Source: a bacterium
GTDB taxonomy: Bacteria; Desulfobacterota; S145-22
Length of the DNA stretch: 6,483 bases
Direction: 5' to 3'
NCBI GenBank assembly: GCA_027073795.1
Contig: JALTEW010000362.1
Span: forward strand, 1-6,483
The notes below the pieces were generated by a model. The model made no database searches. It was given only the letters and a program-made list of their open reading frames with translations, and was not told the DNA's origin. Shown in pieces: positions 1 to 4,160 of this stretch. The position numbers and the translations under genes were made by a program. Numbering within the stretch: the stretch's first letter is position 1; each line of letters begins with the position of its first letter.

Positions 1-1045
1 AGGGAGCACTCTGCTCATCGTTCGATTCGGCCAGATCCAAAAGGGCTGCGCCATAGGCCGAGCGATTGTCAGTCCTTACATCAGGAGTATAGGTTCGCGG
101 GGTACCCATATTCAGGGGAGGAATTTCCGCCTGAGGAAATTCCAAGAGCTTGTAAACTGCCTCTTCACGTAATGACCGGTATTCGGAAAGGTCTGAAGGA
201 AGGTTCAGCTCCCCCATTGCCCTCCCAAATTCCTCTTCATCCAAGGCCTTTCCGTGGTACGTAGGCGTTCCTTCCATAAAAGAAATGCCTTTCCCTATTG
301 TGGTATGGGCAAGAATGGCAACCGGTGTGGTTTCATCCGTCTGGGCCTCGACAATGGCACTGAAAAGGGAACTGATATCGTGGCCATCCACTTCCAGGAC
401 CCGCCAACCATCTGACTCGTAATTCGCCCGCAGGGCCTGGGGCATTACCTCATCCGTTGTCCCGCTGATCTGAATCCCATTGGTGTCCACAATAACTGTC
501 AGGTTGCTCAGACCAAACTTTTTGGCGAATCTCCTGGCCTCGGAAACCTGTCCTTTCTGCTGTTCTCCGTCACTCATCAGAACAAAGACGTGGTTGCTTT
601 CGATCCCCTTCAGCCGCGAAGAAAGGGCAAAACCACACCCGGCCGACAGCCCCTGCCCCAGGTTCCCCGTGCTCCACTCTACCCCTGGCACGCTGCGCTC
701 GATATGCCCCTCGAAAGGACTCCCCGCCAGGCGAAAGGTTGAAACAGCCTCTTTTAAATCAAAAAACCCCATCCGGCCCAAAACAGCATAGACCCCCGGA
801 GATGTGTGACCATGGCTCACAATAATCCTGTCTCGGGCGGGATCCATCTGGTTTTCAGGCGAAATATTCGCATTGGACCATACCGTCAAATAGATTTCTG
901 TGGATGACATGGAACCGCCGGGATGGCCACACCCCGCAAGGGTTGTCATTCTCAGGATATCCCCCCTCACCTGCCTTGCTGTTTCCTTTAAATCCTGGAG
1001 TTCTTCAGATGAAAGCTCTTTCCGAGCAAATTTACCCGTTAACAT
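1..1045 (-). CDS. tkt: Transketolase, N-terminal part (runs off the left edge)
   Basis: Thiamine-diphosphate enzyme that moves two-carbon ketol units between sugar phosphates in the cytoplasm (non-oxidative pentose phosphate pathway). The first 348 residues are present, starting at ATG 1045, with AAGGAAG six bases upstream. Visible family marks are GHPGGS (residues 40-45), SHGHTSP (77-83), STGNLGQGLS (125-134), the diphosphate/Mg site SDGE (158-161) with its NGIQISG partner (189-195), VDGHD (219-223), HTTIGKG (247-253) and YHGKA (263-267). From about residue 327 (DNRSAYG) the pyrimidine-binding domain begins, so this is a one-chain transketolase and not a split N-terminal subunit. The usual GDGE is SDGE here, a mild variant. 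The catalytic glutamate of the second domain lies outside the window. The XRE-cupin regulator gene is 76 bases upstream on the same strand, so the two are probably one operon. The family is sure; the exact sugar substrates are not. Confidence 0.93.
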   Translation of the reverse strand, partial: MLTGKFARKELSSEELQDLKETARQVRGDILRMTTLAGCGHPGGSMSSTEIYLTVWSNANISPENQMDPARDRIIVSHGHTSPGVYAVLGRMGFFDLKEAVSTFRLAGSPFEGHIERSVPGVEWSTGNLGQGLSAGCGFALSSRLKGIESNHVFVLMSDGEQQKGQVSEARRFAKKFGLSNLTVIVDTNGIQISGTTDEVMPQALRANYESDGWRVLEVDGHDISSLFSAIVEAQTDETTPVAILAHTTIGKGISFMEGTPTYHGKALDEEEFGRAMGELNLPSDLSEYRSLREEAVYKLLEFPQAEIPPLNMGTPRTYTPDVRTDNRSAYGAALLDLAESNDEQSAP

Positions 1046-1051
1046 GCAACA

Positions 1052-1058
1052 CTTCCTT
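1052..1058 (-). promoter_or_regulatory. Ribosome binding site of the transketolase gene
   Basis: AAGGAAG on the minus strand lies six bases before the ATG at 1045. This fixes the start and gives the gene its own translation signal within the presumed two-gene operon. Confidence 0.75.
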
Positions 1059-1121
1059 TTTGATTTCTGGTTTTTCCGGGAACCGTTTACGGTCTAACCA
1101 ACAACCGAACAACCTCACCGC

Positions 1122-1673
1122 TTACGGCGTGTATATGACAACCAGAAGCTCCGTGGTTTCAGGCTTCGGGTTATTCAACTTGTGAATCAAGGCGGAGTTG
1201 AAGTGGATAGATTGTCCCTTCTTGAGCGTCCATGAATTATCACCTACAGAAATCTCCAAGTTCCCCTCGAGTACATAGATAAACTCCTCACCCTCATGTT
1301 GGTATTCCACCATCTTGTGCGCTTGTTGAGGCTCGATGGTTACATGAAAGGCCTTCATGTGTTTGTTCCGGGCGTTGGGCGTCAGGGAACGATAGGCATA
1401 TTCACGGGTTCGCTTCTCATAGCTTTCGATTTTCCGCTTCTCTGCATCTTCACGCTCCTCATCGCTCAGCAGATCTCCAGAATCAATCTGAAGGGCCTTA
1501 GCAATCTTGATAATCGATGAAACGGGCGGAAGGATATCCCCCCTCTCGATTTCTCGAATTGTATCGGGCGTTAAACCAGACTCTGCCCCCAGTTCTTCGA
1601 AAGTCATCTTCCTCGACCTGCGCATCTTTTTAATCTTGGATCCCAGATTGACCCTTTTCCCACTTGAAGCCAC
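1122..1673 (-). CDS. XRE-family regulator with C-terminal cupin domain
   Basis: A 183-residue cytoplasmic transcription regulator of the HTH_XRE plus cupin_2 architecture, a normal length for this group. Residues about 13-68 form the lambda-repressor-like helix-turn-helix (MTFEELGAESGLTPDTI, then the family-typical ERGDILPP and IIKIAKALQI). A charged linker spans 70-95. Residues about 105-182 are a cupin barrel with the EGEEFIYVLEG strand motif (127-137), the GQSIHFNS turn (153-160) and H164. H126, E130 and H164 are candidate metal or ligand contacts. Only part of the classical cupin metal set is present, so metal binding is uncertain. The start is GTG at 1673, backed by AAAGGAGG five bases upstream. 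The barrel probably senses a small metabolite, and the likely targets are its own promoter and the transketolase gene downstream. Family members control varied pathways, so no ligand is proposed. Confidence 0.92.
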   Translation of the reverse strand: MASSGKRVNLGSKIKKMRRSRKMTFEELGAESGLTPDTIREIERGDILPPVSSIIKIAKALQIDSGDLLSDEEREDAEKRKIESYEKRTREYAYRSLTPNARNKHMKAFHVTIEPQQAHKMVEYQHEGEEFIYVLEGNLEISVGDNSWTLKKGQSIHFNSALIHKLNNPKPETTELLVVIYTP

Positions 1674-1679
1674 ACGCGC

Positions 1680-1687
1680 CTCCTTTA
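1680..1687 (-). promoter_or_regulatory. Ribosome binding site deciding the GTG start of the XRE-cupin gene
   Basis: AAAGGAGG on the minus strand is followed by five bases and then GTG (1673-1671). The near-perfect Shine-Dalgarno sequence at standard spacing supports the non-ATG start. Confidence 0.8.
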
Positions 1688-1717
1688 AACTTTCTTCGTA
1701 TCACACCTAACAAAGTT
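1688..1717. promoter_or_regulatory. Inverted repeat at the XRE-cupin promoter, candidate operator
   Basis: On the plus strand AACTTTCTT (1688-1696) and AACAAAGTT (1709-1717) form an inverted repeat, matching at 8 of 9 positions and separated by 12 bases. Arm centres are 21 bp apart, two helical turns, as suits a dimeric helix-turn-helix repressor. The repeat overlaps the -10 hexamer and the start region, so a bound protein would block transcription. Autoregulation by the adjacent XRE-cupin protein is an inference. Confidence 0.4.
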
Positions 1718-1732
1718 CCCCCTTTTTGTCAA
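1704..1732 (-). promoter_or_regulatory. Sigma-70-type promoter of the XRE-cupin/transketolase operon
   Basis: A perfect -35 TTGACA (1732-1727) is followed after 17 bases by TAGGTG (1709-1704) as a weak -10. Transcription would start near 1697, giving a short leader of about 24 bases before the GTG. The weak -10 next to a consensus -35 is usual for regulated promoters. The promoter lies between the symporter stop and the regulator start, so the regulator pair can be transcribed independently of the symporter. Called by eye. Confidence 0.5.
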
Positions 1733-1864
1733 TTTAATTCGTCCGTCTCGGATAGCGCAAAAATCTCGTGTAAAATTGGCAAGGTCAAAATAATATTTAA
1801 AACAAACTGGGCTATCTTGGAGAACCTGTCACCTCAGTTCACACCCGAGCACCCAGGACCATAT

Positions 1865-3463
1865 CTATGCCCTTCTACTGACCAACCAATAGCTCAGTCC
1901 CGTCTGAAGGATGGAAAGGCCAATAAAATAAACAACCCAGTCCGGAAACCCGAAGATGAGTGCTGGTTTCACATGCCACCGCCAGAAATCCATCCCAAGG
2001 GTGAAGATGGCCAGGAATCCATAGAAATAGGGGGATTTCAAAAATCCCGGCCATCTCATCTCCGGATGCCTGTCCCAAACAGCGATGACGAGATACACCC
2101 CAAAGGTCACAAGCATGATGGGCACCACGGGCAGAAATCCGAACGGGGGAAGAAGTTTAAAGTAATACAAGACCACCATTCCCTCTCCTGCAATCATGGA
2201 CATCCACGCCGCAACGGATGAACGCGTCTGTTCGTAAAATCCGAACAGGACCACGGGAAACAGAACGGCAAGCCCCGTGAAGGTTTGCTTCGCGATGGAG
2301 AGGATCGTGCTGGGGGGCTTAACGGCAAGGAGAAAGCCTGCAACCGCGAGAACAACCACAAAAATCCTCCCCGGCCAGGCCCCCTTCGGCGCCTTGCCTT
2401 TGAACAAGGGATAGATATCCTCCGTAAAAATCGATGAAAGGGTCAGGAGCTGGCTGTCCAGGGTGGACATCAGGGCCGCCAGGCCGCACGCCACCACAAG
2501 ACTTCCCAGGACATTTCCCGGAAGATCCGCCGCTAAAAGCGGCAGGATATGGTCGGCCGCCTTCCCATGCAGTCCGGGATGGTTTAACCTCCCCAGAACA
2601 CCGATGCTCACTGGCAAGATAAAGACCAGGCTACAGATGAACGGATAGGCCAACATGGAGAAACGGATGGTTTTTTCGTCCTTCGCCGCAAGAAATCGCT
2701 GAAAGAGTTGGGGAAACATGGGATCACAAAAAAACCACAGGAAGATGAAGGAAAACCATAACGCCGGGGTGTATTTTCCCCCGGGTCCCGGACGCGAAAA
2801 AAGGTCGGGGTATCTCGCCATAATTTTCACATTGGCGGAGATCAGTCCCCCTTCCCGTGAAGCAATAACCACCAGCGCGAGAACGAGGAGGACCATCATC
2901 AAAAGCCCCTGAAAGGCGTCCGTCCAGGCCACGGAACGCATTCCTCCCTGAAAGGTATAAAACACAACCAGGCCCGTCACCAGCGCGGCTCCCACCACGT
3001 AGTTCAAGCCCAGGAGTTCCTTGAGAGCATAACCTGCGGCGATAGGCTGAAGGGCGATATAAGGCAAGGTAAAAACAATCATTATTATGGCAAAAATCGC
3101 GGACACGCCTCTGGATTTATAAATCCTCCGCACCAGGTCCGGGGGCGTGATAGCACCTGTTTCCAAGCCCATCTTGTAGGTTTTCTTCCCGACGAACCAG
3201 AAGGTCAATGCCATAAAGCCGGTGCCAAAACCAACAATCGGATAAAAGCTGAACCCGTCCCGGTAACCGGCGCCCGAGGCGCCGAAAACTGTAAACGCAG
3301 AAAAGTTCGTCGCGGCCATCGTTGCGAGAAAGATGAACGGTCCCAGGCCGCGCCCCGCGAGGAAATAATCCGAGGCGCTTTTCGACTTTTTAAGCCCCGC
3401 AATCCATCCCACGAAAACAACACCCATGGCATACGCAATTAAAATCCCAATCTTTACACACAT
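1865..3463 (-). CDS. Sodium:solute symporter (SSS/SLC5 family), substrate unknown
   Basis: A 532-residue inner-membrane protein of the sodium:solute symporter family (PutP, PanF and MctP relatives), which couples Na+ influx to uptake of small organic solutes. Family marks are DYFLAGRGLG (32-41), SAFTVFGASGAGY (55-67), the signature GGMRSVAWTDAFQG (173-186) and LMSTLDSQLL (331-340). In that last motif S333 and T334 match the Na2-site serine/threonine pair of the family, followed by SSIFTEDIY (343-351). About a dozen to fifteen hydrophobic segments are visible. After the usual core there is a hydrophilic stretch around 464-476 and then two more membrane segments (about 479-496 and 505-527), an extension at the long end for the family. 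ATG 3463 is preferred over GTG 3469: AAGGAGG lies seven bases before the ATG but only one base before the GTG. An upstream terminator hairpin suggests leader control. Neighbouring regulator and transketolase genes hint at carbon metabolism, but the substrate cannot be named. Confidence 0.93.
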   Translation of the reverse strand: MCVKIGILIAYAMGVVFVGWIAGLKKSKSASDYFLAGRGLGPFIFLATMAATNFSAFTVFGASGAGYRDGFSFYPIVGFGTGFMALTFWFVGKKTYKMGLETGAITPPDLVRRIYKSRGVSAIFAIIMIVFTLPYIALQPIAAGYALKELLGLNYVVGAALVTGLVVFYTFQGGMRSVAWTDAFQGLLMMVLLVLALVVIASREGGLISANVKIMARYPDLFSRPGPGGKYTPALWFSFIFLWFFCDPMFPQLFQRFLAAKDEKTIRFSMLAYPFICSLVFILPVSIGVLGRLNHPGLHGKAADHILPLLAADLPGNVLGSLVVACGLAALMSTLDSQLLTLSSIFTEDIYPLFKGKAPKGAWPGRIFVVVLAVAGFLLAVKPPSTILSIAKQTFTGLAVLFPVVLFGFYEQTRSSVAAWMSMIAGEGMVVLYYFKLLPPFGFLPVVPIMLVTFGVYLVIAVWDRHPEMRWPGFLKSPYFYGFLAIFTLGMDFWRWHVKPALIFGFPDWVVYFIGLSILQTGLSYWLVSRRA

Positions 3464-3470
3464 TTTCACA

Positions 3471-3477
3471 CCTCCTT
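3471..3477 (-). promoter_or_regulatory. Ribosome binding site deciding the symporter start
   Basis: AAGGAGG on the minus strand is seven bases from ATG 3463 and just one base from GTG 3469, so only the ATG has workable spacing. The site begins three bases after the U-tract of the terminator hairpin. Confidence 0.8.
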
Positions 3478-3480
3478 AAT

Positions 3481-3510
3481 AAAAAAGCCATCCCTCAAGC
3501 TGGGATGGCT
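3481..3510 (-). terminator. Intrinsic terminator in the symporter leader, candidate attenuator
   Basis: Minus-strand RNA folds a perfect 9-bp stem (AGCCATCCC at 3510-3502 with GGGATGGCT at 3494-3486) around a 7-base loop, then continues the T-run to 3481 (six Ts in all). On the plus strand the hairpin is not followed by Ts, so it acts on minus-strand transcripts. It lies between a candidate promoter and the symporter ribosome binding site, with no gene directly upstream to terminate, so regulated premature termination is the natural reading. The loop bases 3501-3496 are complementary to 3534-3529 (CAAGCT with AGCTTG), and 3521-3518 (GGCT) can pair with the start of the terminator stem (AGCC). 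Both are possible competing pairings. Confidence 0.75.
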
Positions 3511-3533
3511 CAAACGAAGCCTGTACATAGCTT

Positions 3534-3561
3534 GCAATCACAAAATTTAATTAGAGATTGC
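3534..3561. repeat. Inverted repeat GCAATC/GATTGC at the symporter transcription start
   Basis: GCAATC (3534-3539) and GATTGC (3556-3561) on the plus strand are perfect reverse complements, with a 16-base A+T-rich spacer. Arm centres are 22 bp apart. The right arm touches the proposed -10 and the repeat straddles the proposed start site, as an operator would. A related pair, ATTGC TTAA CAATC, lies at 3612-3625 upstream of the -35. No regulator can be assigned. Confidence 0.35.
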
Positions 3562-3587
3562 TTATAAAAAAATGCGAGGTTTGTCAA
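3561..3587 (-). promoter_or_regulatory. Candidate promoter of the symporter gene
   Basis: TTGACA (3587-3582) and TATAAG (3566-3561) form a strong hexamer pair on the minus strand, with a short 15-base spacer that contains seven Ts. With 17-base spacing the -10 would be the weaker TAAGCA. Start near 3554 would give a leader of about 90 bases containing the terminator hairpin. Confidence 0.5.
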
Positions 3588-3639
3588 GATGTTTGTAAAC
3601 TTCTTTCTATAATTGCTTAACAATCAGTTATGTTCATGA

Positions 3640-3654
3640 TGGGGAAAAACCCCA
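3640..3654. repeat. Small perfect hairpin TGGGG-AAAAA-CCCCA
   Basis: A 5-bp stem with a 5-base loop lies between the transposase remnant and the symporter promoter. On neither strand is it followed directly by a T-run, so it is not a convincing terminator. Its role is unknown. Confidence 0.4.
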
Positions 3655-3693
3655 GAAATAGATAGTTCTTTTTTGTAATATGATGTGAACATC

Positions 3694-3711
3694 CCCCGGC
3701 CGAAGTCGGGG
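3694..3711. repeat. G+C-rich hairpin with UUCG tetraloop
   Basis: The minus strand gives a stem of seven positions with one A:C mismatch, closed by C(UUCG)G, an extra-stable tetraloop. The plus strand gives a full 7-bp stem using one G:U pair around a CGAA loop. It begins about ten bases after the end of the decayed transposase frame. It could be a terminator without a clear U-tract, part of the old insertion-sequence end, or a processing site. The palindrome GATGT-GA-ACATC (3682-3693) adjoins it. Confidence 0.5.
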
Positions 3712-3720
3712 AAGGTTTAT

Positions 3721-4131
3721 TTATTTCAGGTCATCATGGGTGAATTTTCACCCGAATGGCCTTGACACTCTTTCATATTCCGCTTGAAAGCTGAAGATTC
3801 TATTTTCAAGTTCTGCGAGGTTTTCAAAGCGTTGGGTGTAAGTACCTCAGCTCGCATGGACCGGCGTATGTACCTGAATAGCATTGGGATACGATCGATA
3901 GATCTTTGTCCCCTGTGCGAAGAGCCGTTATCGGTCACCCAAAAAACACGACACGCACAGTTCCTGGCCCATGACAAGGTTGACCAAGTCATGAAAGCTG
4001 TCAATTCCAGTGCTATCCCTGCACAAACCAAAGATCTTGGCTTGCCGAACACCCCAGACTGCCAGGTAAGCAATGGCTCCCATTCTTGAATATTTATGCT
4101 CCACACGGCTAAGCCAATAATGCAATACCAA
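3721..4131 (-). pseudogene. Decayed IS630-like DDE transposase fragment
   Basis: Pieces of one transposase can be read across two frames. First comes a stretch with RVEHKYSRMGAIAYLAVW and AKIFG (about 4107-3960). Next is RVFWVTDNGSSHRGQRSIDRI in the other frame, holding the second catalytic Asp (codon 3932-3930). Then, back in the first frame, PNAIQVHTPVHAS ends at TGA 3849-3847. VLTPN follows in the other frame (3845-3831). Finally the first frame returns with FENLAELENRIF and further to PFG, a TGA (3750-3748) where the family has Trp, then KFTHDDLK and TAA at 3721. From knowledge of the family, about fifteen residues including the last catalytic Glu (the WLNQVE region) are missing between HAS and VLTPN. 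The N-terminal half and both IS ends were not found. The gene is clearly dead. Its 5' remains stop about 30 bases from the phoR stop codon. Confidence 0.85.
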
Positions 4132-4160
4132 TACGTCATCGTATTTATGCCAACGCGTAC

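Noticed and set aside
1740..1864. Terminator behind the symporter gene
   Set aside because: I looked for a stem with a T-run on the minus strand after the stop at 1865. Only a CTGGG/CCCAG pairing with a very long loop is present, so no terminator is called and read-through into the regulator genes is possible.
1664..2221. Plus-strand open frame of 185 codons over the symporter 3' end
   Set aside because: It lies opposite the clear symporter frame. Its product is Pro/His/Lys-rich with no recognisable motif, and it has no credible start signal, so it is an antisense shadow.
3608..3613. Perfect TATAAT on the plus strand as a promoter
   Set aside because: The nearest -35-like TTGTCA is 21 bases away, and no plus-strand gene follows.
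3784..4089. Plus-strand frame of 101 codons in the phoR-symporter gap
   Set aside because: It is opposite the transposase remnant, and the family motifs are on the minus strand.
3726..4139. Single 137-codon minus-strand frame as a real hypothetical protein
   Set aside because: Only its middle matches the transposase family; its ends are out-of-frame readings of the same fossil, whose true pieces lie in another frame.
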